This document shows, in pieces, positions 37,432-46,088 of a stretch of 64,000 nt of DNA (its first letter is position 1; every line of letters starts with the position of its first letter). A program made the position numbers and the translations under genes. Source of the stretch: Campylobacteraceae bacterium (GTDB lineage: Bacteria > Campylobacterota > Campylobacteria > Campylobacterales > Arcobacteraceae); NCBI GenBank assembly GCA_013215945.1, contig JABSOM010000006.1, positions 1-64,000 on the forward strand, written 5' to 3'. Below the pieces are notes generated by a model. It was not told where the DNA came from and made no database searches. It saw only the letters and a list, made by a program, of their open reading frames with translations.

Positions 37432-38301
37432 ATGAAATTAATTTTTTTATTTTTTATCTTATCCATACATTTATACGCAATTGACAAAATCAATGTTGGC
37501 TTATATGTAGAAGAAAAAGTAAATATTAAAAATATTAAATTTATTACCAGTGTTGTCGAAAAGTCTATTAACAAAAATAATGAGAAGATTAATATTTCTA
37601 TCAAATCCTATTATTCCCCTGAAAAAATTTTAAAAGATTTTAAAGAAAATAGATTAAAAGTAATATTACTTAGAAGTTATTTTTATTTTAAAAATAAAAA
37701 TAAAATCCTAGATGATTTTGATACAAAATGGCACTTACAATTTGGAAAAAGTAAATACCAACAATATTATTTAATTGCAAATAATACGGCTAATACAAGT
37801 GATATATTTAATAGTAAAGAAACATACTCAATAATTAGTCATGCGGGTTATATGAATTCACTTTTATGGTTTGATTATTTAAAATATTCTAAAACAAAAA
37901 AAATACAAAAAAAATTTGAATATATATACACTACAAAATTTAATAAACTAAGCAATAAGGTTTTTTTTAATAAAAACTATCTTGCTGTTCTTAAAAAAGA
38001 AGTATATGAAAGCGCAATAGAACTCAATCCACAATTAAAAAGAAAAATAAAGATTTTACATAAATCAAAAAATATTTTTAGCACATATATCGCATTTACT
38101 CATAAATCCTTAACAAAAAGTGAAAAAAATAATCTTTTTCAATTAGCAAGAAATATTACAAATATTTTAGATAAGTCAAGAATTTCTGATTCAATAACGG
38201 TACAATTACTGCCTTCTTTATCAAAAGACGATTTCAGAGAACTTGATCATTTTTTCTCCCAATATGAGAAATTAAAAAAAATCTATTTAAAGAAAAAATA
38301 A
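37432..38301 (+). CDS. Periplasmic PhnD-like binding protein
   Basis: This 289-residue protein has a signal peptide (MKLIFLFFILSIHLYA). It has the outline of PhnD-type periplasmic proteins: an early INVGLYVEE strand, a central YYLIANN..TYSIISHAGYMNS stretch resembling the hinge and ligand loop, and a late QLLPSLSKDDFRELDHFF tail. Start taken at the ATG at 37432 so the signal peptide is N-terminal; a TTG at 37414 would add six residues. No ABC permease or ATPase is adjacent, so it may be a sensor partner or orphan rather than a transporter part. Confidence 0.45.
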   Translation: MKLIFLFFILSIHLYAIDKINVGLYVEEKVNIKNIKFITSVVEKSINKNNEKINISIKSYYSPEKILKDFKENRLKVILLRSYFYFKNKNKILDDFDTKWHLQFGKSKYQQYYLIANNTANTSDIFNSKETYSIISHAGYMNSLLWFDYLKYSKTKKIQKKFEYIYTTKFNKLSNKVFFNKNYLAVLKKEVYESAIELNPQLKRKIKILHKSKNIFSTYIAFTHKSLTKSEKNNLFQLARNITNILDKSRISDSITVQLLPSLSKDDFRELDHFFSQYEKLKKIYLKKK

Positions 38302-38371
38302 ATTCCCATTAAAAGATTTACGCACACTTAATCATAATTTTGTTATTCTACAAATTATTTTAGGAGACAAA

Positions 38372-39541
38372 ATGAATTTACATGAATACCAAGCCAAAAA
38401 CCTTTATAGAAAATATGACATTCCTACAACCAAAGGAAAACTATTAACTCATCCAAGCCAATTGGATAATATTTTAAATACCATTGGAAAAGACAAGTGG
38501 GTTATAAAAGCCCAAGTTCATGCAGGAGGAAGAGGAAAAGCAGGTGGTGTGGTAATAGTAGATTCAAAAGCAGAAGCGAACAAAGAAGTAAGACGTTTAC
38601 TTGGTTCTAAACTAGTAACGCATCAAACATCAAGCGAAGGACAGAGTGTTAATTCTATTTATATTGAAGAACCATGTGAAATACTTCAACAAATTTATTT
38701 GGCTTTTATAGTTGATAGAACAAGCTCAAGAATTATGATTATAACTTCTTCGCAAGGTGGAATTGAAATTGAAGAAGTAGCTAAAAATACTCCGGAAAAA
38801 ATCCTAAAAAATACTATCAACCCAGTAGTAGGAATTATGCCTGCTCAATGTAGACAAATTTGTGAAGATTTAAATTTGGATAAAACACTTTCTTCTCAAA
38901 TGATAGATTTAATGCAAAAAACCTACAAAATGTTTGTAGAAAATGACCTCTCACTTGTTGAAGTAAATCCACTTGTTGTTACAAAACAAGGGTATTTAAT
39001 TTGTTTAGATGCAAAAATACAAGTAGATGATTCTGCTTTATACAGACAAGAAAAAATGAATGAAAGCAGAGACGACTCTCAAGAAGATGAAAGAGAATTA
39101 AAAGCTTCAAAACTGGATTTAAATTATATATCTTTAGATGGTAATATTGCTTGTATGGTAAATGGTGCTGGATTAGCTATGGCCACTATGGATTTAATTA
39201 AAACTTATGGAGGAGAACCTGCTAACTTCTTAGATGTAGGTGGAAGTGTTAATGAAAAACGTGTTATTGAAGCTTTTGAGATTATTTTAAGTGATAAAAA
39301 AGTCAATGGTATTTTAATTAATATTTTTGGAGGAATTGTACGTTGTGATATTATTGCTTCTGGAATTATAGAAGCTACAAAAGCTATGGATATATCTGTT
39401 CCTATTGTTGTAAGATTAGAAGGTACCAATGCAAAAGAAGGTTTAGATTTAATTAAAGCCTCAAAATTGAATATTTATGAAGAAAATGATTTAGATAAAG
39501 CCAGTAAAAAAATCATTGAATTAACACAAGGATTAAAGTAA
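38372..39541 (+). CDS. sucC: Succinyl-CoA synthetase beta subunit (ADP-forming)
   Basis: This 389-residue subunit has an ATP-grasp N-terminal domain ([27 protein letters not shown]) and a C-terminal CoA-ligase domain ([27 protein letters not shown]). It interconverts succinyl-CoA and succinate with phosphorylation of ADP. It precedes sucD with a one-base overlap. The ribosome site TTAGGAGA is strong. Confidence 0.95.
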   Translation: MNLHEYQAKNLYRKYDIPTTKGKLLTHPSQLDNILNTIGKDKWVIKAQVHAGGRGKAGGVVIVDSKAEANKEVRRLLGSKLVTHQTSSEGQSVNSIYIEEPCEILQQIYLAFIVDRTSSRIMIITSSQGGIEIEEVAKNTPEKILKNTINPVVGIMPAQCRQICEDLNLDKTLSSQMIDLMQKTYKMFVENDLSLVEVNPLVVTKQGYLICLDAKIQVDDSALYRQEKMNESRDDSQEDERELKASKLDLNYISLDGNIACMVNGAGLAMATMDLIKTYGGEPANFLDVGGSVNEKRVIEAFEIILSDKKVNGILINIFGGIVRCDIIASGIIEATKAMDISVPIVVRLEGTNAKEGLDLIKASKLNIYEENDLDKASKKIIELTQGLK

Positions 39542-40410
39542 TGGCTATTTTAATTAATAAAAATACACGCGTAATTGTTCAAGGATTTACAGGAGCACAA
39601 GCAAGTTTCCATTCAAAAAACGCACTTGATTATGGAACAAATATTGTTTCAGGTGTAGTTCCAGGAAAGCGTGGTCAAAAACACTTAGGTATACCTATTT
39701 ATAATACCGTTGAGTGTGCAAAAAGACTTACAGGTGCAAATGCTTCAATTATATATGTTCCCGCACCTTTTTGTAAAGATGCAATCATAGAAGCCGCTGA
39801 AAATGGAATTGAAACAATAGTATGTATAACAGAAGGAATTCCTACTATTGATATGTTAAACATAAAAGCAGCCATTGATTTAAATGGAGCACGTTTAATT
39901 GGACCAAATTGTCCTGGTATTATTACCCCTGATGAATGTAAAATGGGAATTATGCCTGCTAATATTCATCAAAAAGGTTCCGTTGGAATTATTTCACGCT
40001 CAGGAACACTTACTTATGAAGCAGTTTACCAATCAACAAAAGTTGGACTGGGGCAATCTACTTGTGTAGGTATTGGGGGCGATTCTGTTCCTGGCAGTGA
40101 TTTTATTGATATCTTAAAACTTTTTGAAGAAGATGAACAAACCAAATCTATTATTTTAATTGGTGAAATAGGTGGAGCTAAAGAAGAAGCAGCTGCTGAA
40201 TATATCAAGTCTCATATTACAAAACCTGTTGTATCTTATATTGCAGGAGTAACAGCACCTAGAGGAAAAAGAATGGGCCATGCAGGTGCTATTATTGATG
40301 GAAGTGCTGGAAGTGCAGAAGATAAATACAGAGCCCTAGAAAATGCAGGGGTTAGAACAGTACGAACCATTACAGCTCTAGGACAGGCATTATTAGAAGT
40401 ACAAAAATAA
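39541..40410 (+). CDS. sucD: Succinyl-CoA synthetase alpha subunit
   Basis: This 289-residue CoA-binding subunit has the N-terminal CoA fold ([20 protein letters not shown]), the PNCPGIITP block and the catalytic phosphohistidine in [10 protein letters not shown]. With SucC it completes the TCA-cycle step, complementing gltA and frd elsewhere in the window. A clear terminator follows. Confidence 0.95.
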   Translation: MAILINKNTRVIVQGFTGAQASFHSKNALDYGTNIVSGVVPGKRGQKHLGIPIYNTVECAKRLTGANASIIYVPAPFCKDAIIEAAENGIETIVCITEGIPTIDMLNIKAAIDLNGARLIGPNCPGIITPDECKMGIMPANIHQKGSVGIISRSGTLTYEAVYQSTKVGLGQSTCVGIGGDSVPGSDFIDILKLFEEDEQTKSIILIGEIGGAKEEAAAEYIKSHITKPVVSYIAGVTAPRGKRMGHAGAIIDGSAGSAEDKYRALENAGVRTVRTITALGQALLEVQK

Positions 40411-40416
40411 ACAAAC

Positions 40417-40453
40417 AAAATGTAACAATAAAGGAATAATTGTTACATTTTTC
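40417..40453 (+). terminator. Intrinsic terminator of sucCD
   Basis: AATGTAACAAT (40419-40429) pairs perfectly with ATTGTTACATT (40439-40449). The stem is extended by flanking A and T and followed by T-run to 40452. Confidence 0.85.
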
Positions 40454-40511
40454 GCCCTCTTAAACATTCTCAAACAAATACTACTAACAAACAAGATTTT
40501 TAAGGACATTT

Positions 40512-40533
40512 TTTTTACACAACTGTGTAAAAA
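40512..40533. promoter_or_regulatory. 22-bp inverted repeat upstream of als-like gene
   Basis: TTTTTACACA (40512-40521) and TGTGTAAAAA (40524-40533) are perfect 10-bp arms with 2-nt centre. The T-run precedes the stem on the plus strand, so it is not a terminator for sucCD. An operator is more likely. Confidence 0.5.
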
Positions 40534-40539
40534 GTAAAC

Positions 40540-40551
40540 AGTAAATTTACT
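40540..40551. promoter_or_regulatory. 12-bp palindrome upstream of als-like gene
   Basis: AGTAAATTTACT is a perfect palindrome between the larger repeat and the probable promoter. Confidence 0.35.
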
Positions 40552-40584
40552 TCTAATTAGACTTAGGAAGTATTATTTTATTTT

Positions 40585-40608
40585 TATATTGATTTAACAC
40601 AAATTGTG
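40585..40608 (+). promoter_or_regulatory. Probable -10 box with overlapping CACAAATTGTG operator
   Basis: TATATT (40585-40590) is a fair -10. CACAA-A-TTGTG (40598-40608) is a perfect 11-bp palindrome covering the expected transcription start, the classic place for a repressor. Related CACAATTG half-sites recur before the aldehyde dehydrogenase gene. Confidence 0.45.
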
Positions 40609-40648
40609 AGAAAATGTGGGAATTTAAATAAATTAACTCGGAGATAAC

Positions 40649-42295
40649 ATGAAAGCATCAGCTCTATTTGTAAAAGCTTTAGAAAACGAAGGTGTAGAAT
40701 ATATATTTGGAATTCCTGGAGAAGAAAATCTTGATTTTCTTGACTCTATGAAAGATTCAAATATTAAACTAATATTAACAAGACATGAACAAGGTGCTGG
40801 TTTTATGGCCGCAACTTACGGTAGACTTACTGGTAAAGTCGGTGTTTGTTTAGCAACACTTGGCCCTGGAGCTACTAACTTTATAACATCTGCTGCTTAT
40901 GCACAATTAGGTGGTATGCCAATCCTAATGATTACGGGTCAAAAACCTATTAAAAAATCTAAACAAGGTAGATTTCAAATTATTGACATTGTTAATTTAA
41001 TGAAACCTGTTACTAAATATGCTAAACAAGTTGTAAATGGAAATAATATTCCATCTATGGTAAGAGAAGCTTTTAAAATTGCTACTGCTGAGAGACCTGG
41101 AGCTGTTCATATTGAATTACCTGAAGATATTGCGGCTGAAGAGTGTGATGATAATATTTATGCTGTTAATCCTGTACGATATCCAAAAGCAGATGAAACA
41201 TCAATCGAAGATGCTGTTAAAATGATTGAAAATGCTAAAATGCCTTTATTGCTTGTAGGAGCAGGAGCTAATAGAACACGAATTGGTGATGCTTTAAAAA
41301 ACTTTGTTAATTCTACTGGAATTCCTTTTTTCTCTACTCAAATGGGTAAAGGTGTAATTGATGATGGTCATGAATTATGTTTAGGAACGGCTGCTTTAAG
41401 TGCAAATGATTTTATTCATTGTGCAATTGATCGAGCTGATTTAATTATTAATGTTGGTCATGATGTAATTGAAAAACCACCATTTTTCATGGAAAATGAT
41501 GAAAATTCAACTAAAGTTATCCACTTAAACTTTTTTCCATCAGAAGTTGATGATACTTACTTCCCACAATTAGATGTAATTGGAGATATTGCTTCAAATG
41601 TTACTTCTTTAACTGAAGCAATTACAAACCAAAACACTTGGGAATTTGATTATTTTAAAAGAGTAGTTAAAGAAGTAAGAACACATACTTCTAAATACTT
41701 TGAAGATACAAGATTTCCAATCTTACCTCAAAGAGCTGTAAATACTATTAGAAAACAATTAGCAGATGATGATATTCTTACTTTAGATAATGGAGTATAT
41801 AAAATCTGGTTTGCAAGAAACTATGATTGTGCTAAACCTAATACTTTATTATTAGATAATGCACTTGCAACTATGGGTGCTGGACTTCCTTCTGCAATGG
41901 CAGCTAAAATGGTTCATCCTGATAAAAAAGTTGTTGCTGTTTGTGGTGATGGTGGATTTATGATGAACTCACAAGAAATGGAAACTGCAATCAGATTAAA
42001 ACTTAACTTAACTGTTATTATTTTAAATGATAATGCATACGGAATGATTAAATGGAAACAAACAGGAATGGGATTTGAAACATTTGGATTAGATTTAGGA
42101 AACCCTGATTTTGTTAAATATGCAGAAGCATATGGTGCAAAAGGATACAGACCTTCTTCTTGTGAAGAATTTGAAAAAACATTAAATGATTGTGTAAATT
42201 CTGATGGTTTACATTTAATTGACTTAGCAGTTGATTATTCATTAAATCATTCAATCTTATTTGATTTATTAGAGAAAAAAGAGTGTATTTTATAA
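40649..42295 (+). CDS. Acetolactate-synthase-like thiamine-diphosphate enzyme
   Basis: This 548-residue TPP enzyme has the conserved activating Glu47 (LTRHEQGAGFMA), the pyruvate-binding segment around QGRFQIIDIVNLMKPVTKYAK, and the TPP/Mg motif GDGGFMMNSQEME...NDNAYGMI. The closest match by eye is the acetolactate synthase large-subunit family, perhaps the catabolic AlsS-like branch, as no small regulatory subunit (ilvN) or alsD follows. Instead an aldehyde dehydrogenase gene follows 94 nt downstream, so carboligase or 2-keto-acid decarboxylase chemistry giving an aldehyde is also conceivable. The promoter is palindrome-rich. The start is backed by CGGAGATAAC. Confidence 0.75.
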   Translation: MKASALFVKALENEGVEYIFGIPGEENLDFLDSMKDSNIKLILTRHEQGAGFMAATYGRLTGKVGVCLATLGPGATNFITSAAYAQLGGMPILMITGQKPIKKSKQGRFQIIDIVNLMKPVTKYAKQVVNGNNIPSMVREAFKIATAERPGAVHIELPEDIAAEECDDNIYAVNPVRYPKADETSIEDAVKMIENAKMPLLLVGAGANRTRIGDALKNFVNSTGIPFFSTQMGKGVIDDGHELCLGTAALSANDFIHCAIDRADLIINVGHDVIEKPPFFMENDENSTKVIHLNFFPSEVDDTYFPQLDVIGDIASNVTSLTEAITNQNTWEFDYFKRVVKEVRTHTSKYFEDTRFPILPQRAVNTIRKQLADDDILTLDNGVYKIWFARNYDCAKPNTLLLDNALATMGAGLPSAMAAKMVHPDKKVVAVCGDGGFMMNSQEMETAIRLKLNLTVIILNDNAYGMIKWKQTGMGFETFGLDLGNPDFVKYAEAYGAKGYRPSSCEEFEKTLNDCVNSDGLHLIDLAVDYSLNHSILFDLLEKKECIL

Positions 42296-42324
42296 TCTAA
42301 GTACAATATTACATATATAAAATT

Positions 42325-42371
42325 CACAATTGCATGGATGAAATCTTTAGATTTTCATTTGTGCAATTGTG
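42325..42371 (+). other. Near-complete intercistronic hairpin before aldehyde dehydrogenase
   Basis: CACAATTGCA (42325-42334) and TGCAATTGTG (42362-42371) are perfect outer arms. Three G-U pairs continue the stem to an inner ATGAAATCT/AGATTTTCAT stem with one bulge and a 2-nt loop. No T-run follows, so it is not a simple terminator. It ends 18 nt before the start codon and leaves the AAAGGATAG ribosome site free. Roles could be mRNA processing, an RNA switch, or an operator in DNA form. Confidence 0.6.
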
Positions 42372-42389
42372 CTTTAAAAAAGGATAGAA

Positions 42390-43781
42390 ATGAGCACTAT
42401 TGAAGTTACATCACCATTTGATGGTAGAGTTGTTGGTACAGTAAAGTTTTCTTCAGTTGAAGAAGTACAAGGTGCTATTGATTTAGCATATACTACATTT
42501 GAAGATCACAAAAATGCCCTTCCTAAATACAGAAGAGTAGAGATTTTAGAAAAATTAGTAGAAATTATGAGCTCACAAATCGAAGACTTAACTATTCTTT
42601 GTGCATCTGAGGGTGGAAAACCTTATATGGATTCTAAAGTAGAAATCCAAAGAGCTATTAATGGAGTTAAACTTGCAATTGAAGGTTTATCATCATTTGA
42701 AGGAACTGAAGTTGCTATGGGTCATACTGCATCAAGTGCAAATAGAATGGCTTATACCTTTAAAGAACCTATTGGTGTTGTTGCTGCTGTATCTGCTTTT
42801 AATCACCCCTTTAACCTAGCAATTCATCAAGTAATTCCTGCACTTGCTGTTGGATGTTCAGTTATTATTAAACCTGCTACTCAAACGCCAATGTCAGCTC
42901 TTAAACTAATTGAATTATTAGCAGAGGCTGGATTACCAAAAGGTTGGGCGCAAGCAGTTGTTTGTGACAGAGTTGGGGGAGAATTATTAGCTACTTCACC
43001 TAAGATTAATTTCTTAACGTTTATTGGTTCTGGTAAAGTTGGTTGGTACTTAAATTCTAAAGTTGCTAATGGAACGAGAGTTGCATTAGAACATGGTGGA
43101 GTTGCACCTGTAATTGTTGAAAAAGATGCTGATATATCTGAATTAATTCCTGCTTTAGCTAAGGGTGGTTTTTACCATGCTGGACAAGTTTGTGTATCTG
43201 TTCAACGAGTATATGTACATAAAGATATTATAGATGAAGTTGCAAGTAAATTAAGTGAAGCTGCATCTAAATTAATCGTAGGAGATCAATTAGATCCAAA
43301 AACTGAAGTGGGTCCATTAATTAACCATAATGAAGTAAACAGAGTTGAAGAATGGGTTAACGATGCAGTATCTAATGGTGGTAAGATTTTAACAGGTGGA
43401 AAAAGAATTTCTGATTCTTTATTTGAAGCTACTGTTATTTTAAATACAAGTGATGATGCAATTATTTCTAAGAATGAAATCTTTGGACCAGTTGTTTGTT
43501 TATATACTTATGATGATATAGAAGAAGCATTTGATAGAGCAAATTCTTTAGATGTATCTTTCCAAGCTGCTATTTTTACTAAAAACATTGATACTGCTTT
43601 ATTAGCAGTTAAAAGATTAAGTGGAACGGCAGTTATGGTTAATGATCATACAGCATTTAGAGTTGATTGGATGCCTTTTGGAGGAGCTAAAGCTTCCGGA
43701 TTAGGAATGGGTGGAATTCATCACTCAATGACTGAAATGTCAAAAGAAAAATTAATGGTATTAAAATCACCCGTATTATAA
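42390..43781 (+). CDS. NAD(P)-dependent aldehyde dehydrogenase
   Basis: This 463-residue aldehyde dehydrogenase oxidises an aldehyde to a carboxylate. FNHPFNLAIHQVIPAL holds the oxyanion Asn, LEHGGVAPVIV the general base Glu, and HAGQVCVSVQRV the nucleophile Cys. The LEHGG form replaces the usual LELGG, as in the lactaldehyde/sulfolactaldehyde dehydrogenase-like branch. It is downstream of the acetolactate-synthase-like gene, separated by a large hairpin, and closed by a strong terminator; both probably share one pathway. Confidence 0.85.
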   Translation: MSTIEVTSPFDGRVVGTVKFSSVEEVQGAIDLAYTTFEDHKNALPKYRRVEILEKLVEIMSSQIEDLTILCASEGGKPYMDSKVEIQRAINGVKLAIEGLSSFEGTEVAMGHTASSANRMAYTFKEPIGVVAAVSAFNHPFNLAIHQVIPALAVGCSVIIKPATQTPMSALKLIELLAEAGLPKGWAQAVVCDRVGGELLATSPKINFLTFIGSGKVGWYLNSKVANGTRVALEHGGVAPVIVEKDADISELIPALAKGGFYHAGQVCVSVQRVYVHKDIIDEVASKLSEAASKLIVGDQLDPKTEVGPLINHNEVNRVEEWVNDAVSNGGKILTGGKRISDSLFEATVILNTSDDAIISKNEIFGPVVCLYTYDDIEEAFDRANSLDVSFQAAIFTKNIDTALLAVKRLSGTAVMVNDHTAFRVDWMPFGGAKASGLGMGGIHHSMTEMSKEKLMVLKSPVL

Positions 43782-43797
43782 TATAAATTAATTTTAG

Positions 43798-43827
43798 AAA
43801 AGGCAGAGCTAACTCTGCCTTTTTTTA
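43798..43827 (+). terminator. Strong intrinsic terminator
   Basis: AAAAGGCAGAG (43798-43808) pairs perfectly with CTCTGCCTTTT (43813-43823) around a CTAA loop, followed by further T to 43827. Confidence 0.92.
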
Positions 43828-43849
43828 TGCATTTTTGCTATACTCTCTT

Positions 43850-44767
43850 ATGAAATTCTTATTAATTTTTTCACTCTTATTTTCTTCCTTATTCTCACAA
43901 AATTTAGAAATGAGAAAAGATTTTTTATTAGAAGTAATAGAAATACCTGTTTATAAAAAACGTTTTCCTGCTTATTTAAATAAACTTTGCAAAAAAGATA
44001 CTTCTTGTTTAAGAGAAAAAATACTAAATATTAAAAGCTGGTCCACAACACCAAAAGATAAAAAACTCACAAAACTACTAAAAAGAAGACTCAAAAATAT
44101 AGAAATTAATGCTGAGTATTTTAATAAAATACAAAACAAAGTTCTTCAAATATTTAAAGATAAAAAAATTAGAAACAAACAATATCTTTCTATCGTAGAT
44201 TTATCAAAACAAGTTCTTATTTTAGTTGTTTATGAAAATGATTCAATTAAATACATAGGCTCAGACCTAGTATCTACAGGTGATATGTATAGGGAAAGAG
44301 AAATAATCTTTGGAGAAAACCATTATTTTAATACTCCAAGTGGTTTGTTTAAAGCACATAGAGGCTGGCGCTCTGTGGGAGATTTAGGTTCTGATAAAGT
44401 ATCATTGGGTTATGGAAAAAAAGGAAGATATATTTTTTATTTTGGTAAACAAAAATCAAAAAGATTTAATACATTTAGAGCAAATAAAACAAAGATTATA
44501 AATGAAGATAATTGGAGTATTATCAATGATACTTTACAATTAGCTATGCATGCACATGAAAGCTCTTACCCTAAAGGAAAAGCGTATTCTCATGGATGTA
44601 TTAGACTTAACAATGAAACAAATATATTTTTAGATAATAATCTATTTTTACACAAAAAAAGCATTGTAAATAATACCTGGAAAAACCCCTATTCACACGC
44701 TCCCAAAGAAATAAAATACAGTTCTTATATAGGTCAATACTTATTAATAGAAAAAAGTTTCAATTAG
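43850..44767 (+). CDS. L,D-transpeptidase (YkuD family)
   Basis: This 305-residue exported enzyme has a signal peptide (MKFLLIFSLLFSSLFSQ). The YkuD catalytic motif appears as AMHAHESSYPKGKAYSHGCIRLNN, with the catalytic His and nucleophile Cys in SHGCIRL. It would form or edit 3-3 cross-links or attach proteins to peptidoglycan in the periplasm; helical-cell-shape homologues (Csd6/Pgp2) exist in relatives. Start placed at ATG 43850, which puts the signal peptide first; the upstream TTG at 43835 lies almost on the previous terminator. Confidence 0.85.
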   Translation: MKFLLIFSLLFSSLFSQNLEMRKDFLLEVIEIPVYKKRFPAYLNKLCKKDTSCLREKILNIKSWSTTPKDKKLTKLLKRRLKNIEINAEYFNKIQNKVLQIFKDKKIRNKQYLSIVDLSKQVLILVVYENDSIKYIGSDLVSTGDMYREREIIFGENHYFNTPSGLFKAHRGWRSVGDLGSDKVSLGYGKKGRYIFYFGKQKSKRFNTFRANKTKIINEDNWSIINDTLQLAMHAHESSYPKGKAYSHGCIRLNNETNIFLDNNLFLHKKSIVNNTWKNPYSHAPKEIKYSSYIGQYLLIEKSFN

Positions 44768-44837
44768 CGTGATAAAAAATTTATTATTTATTAGAGATAT
44801 AGTATAATTAATTTTTAATTTGAAGCAAAGAAAAAAA

Positions 44838-45575
44838 ATGAATTTAACACACAATCAAAAAAAAGAATTTCATGAAAATGGATTTTTAGTTCTTAAACGT
44901 TTTGCGCAAAAAAATATCTGTGATGATATTTTAAAACAAGCACAAAAAGAACTTGATGAAAAAATTGCACCTTATGAAACTGAACAAGAATATTACAATG
45001 AAGTAGAGAGTTCTGTAACTCTTAGACGTTTACGTCAAGTATATCAACGAAACGATTTATTTAAAGCATGGATGGAAAATAAAGAAATTTTGCCTATTCT
45101 AGAAGATTTACTTCAAGATAAAGTGGTATTAACTCTTGCACATCATAATTCAATTATGACAAAACAAGCCAAAATCTCAACCGTTACTTTTTGGCATCAA
45201 GACAGAAGATATTGGAATTTTAAAAACGATGATTTAATATCTGTTTGGTTATGTTTAGATGATGAGTATTTAGAGAATGGTTTATTAGAATTTATTCCAG
45301 GCTCTCATAAACTGGATTTTGAAAAAGATCAGTTCGATAAAAATTCAAATTTTTTAGATGAACATGCAAAAAATAAAGAACTTATTAAAAAACGTGTACA
45401 TCAAAATCTTTATAAAGGGGATGTTGTATTGTTTCACTGTAAAACACTGCATCATGCTTCTAAAAACATGAGCAAGAAAAACAAAATATCTTTTGTTTAT
45501 ACGGTAAAAGCACTTTCTAATGATGCTATTAAAAATACTCGAAGTGATGACAAAGAAATTCTACTCTCACACTAA
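44838..45575 (+). CDS. Phytanoyl-CoA dioxygenase-like Fe(II)/2-oxoglutarate enzyme
   Basis: This 245-residue PhyH-family oxygenase has the iron-binding HxD in FWHQDRRYWNF and the distal His in LFHCKTLHHAS. The family WLCLDDEYLENGLLEFIPGSHKL block is clear. Expected chemistry is hydroxylation of an unactivated carbon using O2 and 2-oxoglutarate. Start placed at ATG 44838 (MNLTHNQKKEF), the typical N-terminus; a TTG at 44820 adds six residues. The 3' end is embedded in a terminator. Substrate unknown. Confidence 0.82.
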   Translation: MNLTHNQKKEFHENGFLVLKRFAQKNICDDILKQAQKELDEKIAPYETEQEYYNEVESSVTLRRLRQVYQRNDLFKAWMENKEILPILEDLLQDKVVLTLAHHNSIMTKQAKISTVTFWHQDRRYWNFKNDDLISVWLCLDDEYLENGLLEFIPGSHKLDFEKDQFDKNSNFLDEHAKNKELIKKRVHQNLYKGDVVLFHCKTLHHASKNMSKKNKISFVYTVKALSNDAIKNTRSDDKEILLSH

Positions 45576-45587
45576 GAGTAGATTTTT
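45560..45587. terminator. Terminator overlapping the end of the PhyH gene
   Basis: TCTACTCT (45560-45567) and AGAGTAGA (45575-45582) form a perfect 8-bp stem with a 7-nt loop containing the stop codon, followed by TTTTT. The convergent asparaginase-like gene ends next to it, so it may serve both strands. Confidence 0.8.
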
Positions 45588-46079
45588 CTATTTTACTAAA
45601 AACTTCCCCATTTTTTTATCTTTATATATTTTTTTATGTGAACAAACTATTCCATGTAACGCTATATAAATTCCTTTATCTACTCTTGCATTTAAAAACC
45701 CATAAGCAGAAGCAAAATTCATAACAGCCTCAGTAGTATCTATACTCATAGGTATCATAGCACCAGTAATTACAATGTTTTTATCTTTTATTCGTTCATC
45801 TAAATATAAAGCCGTTTCATTCATAGTATCTGTTCCATGAATAATGATTATATTTTCATTTTGAGATTCTTTGATATTTTTAATAATAATATCTCTGTGT
45901 TTATCTTTTATCTCTAAAGAATCTAAGGCTAAAATATTTTTTACTTCAAAATCAACATTGTGCGTCCAGTTTAATATTTTTTCCAAAGAAAAAGCATCAT
46001 CTCTAACATCTAATGCCCCTTTTATTAAATTGTACTTTTTATTAAATGTTCCACCTGTATTTATTATAGTGATCTTCAC
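45588..46079 (-). CDS. Single-domain asparaginase-like protein
   Basis: This 163-residue protein corresponds to only the N-terminal domain of type I/II L-asparaginases (about 330 residues). The two catalytic Thr regions are present (IINTGGTFNKKY; IHGTDTMNETA with the Asp), as is VITGAMIPM, and Lys-rich SHKKIYKDKKMGKF aligns with the segment carrying the catalytic Lys. The C-terminal domain, which contributes to the neighbouring active site in tetramers, is absent. The gene is intact and follows aspA by 9 nt, so it is probably a genuine short family rather than a fragment. Activity is unproven. Confidence 0.7.
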   Translation of the reverse strand: MKITIINTGGTFNKKYNLIKGALDVRDDAFSLEKILNWTHNVDFEVKNILALDSLEIKDKHRDIIIKNIKESQNENIIIIHGTDTMNETALYLDERIKDKNIVITGAMIPMSIDTTEAVMNFASAYGFLNARVDKGIYIALHGIVCSHKKIYKDKKMGKFLVK

Positions 46080-46088
46080 TTATTTTCC

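Noticed and set aside
45588-46079. Asparaginase-like gene as a decayed fragment
   Set aside because: The frame is complete with a proper start, is tightly placed after aspA and ends at a terminator; no C-terminal remnant follows.
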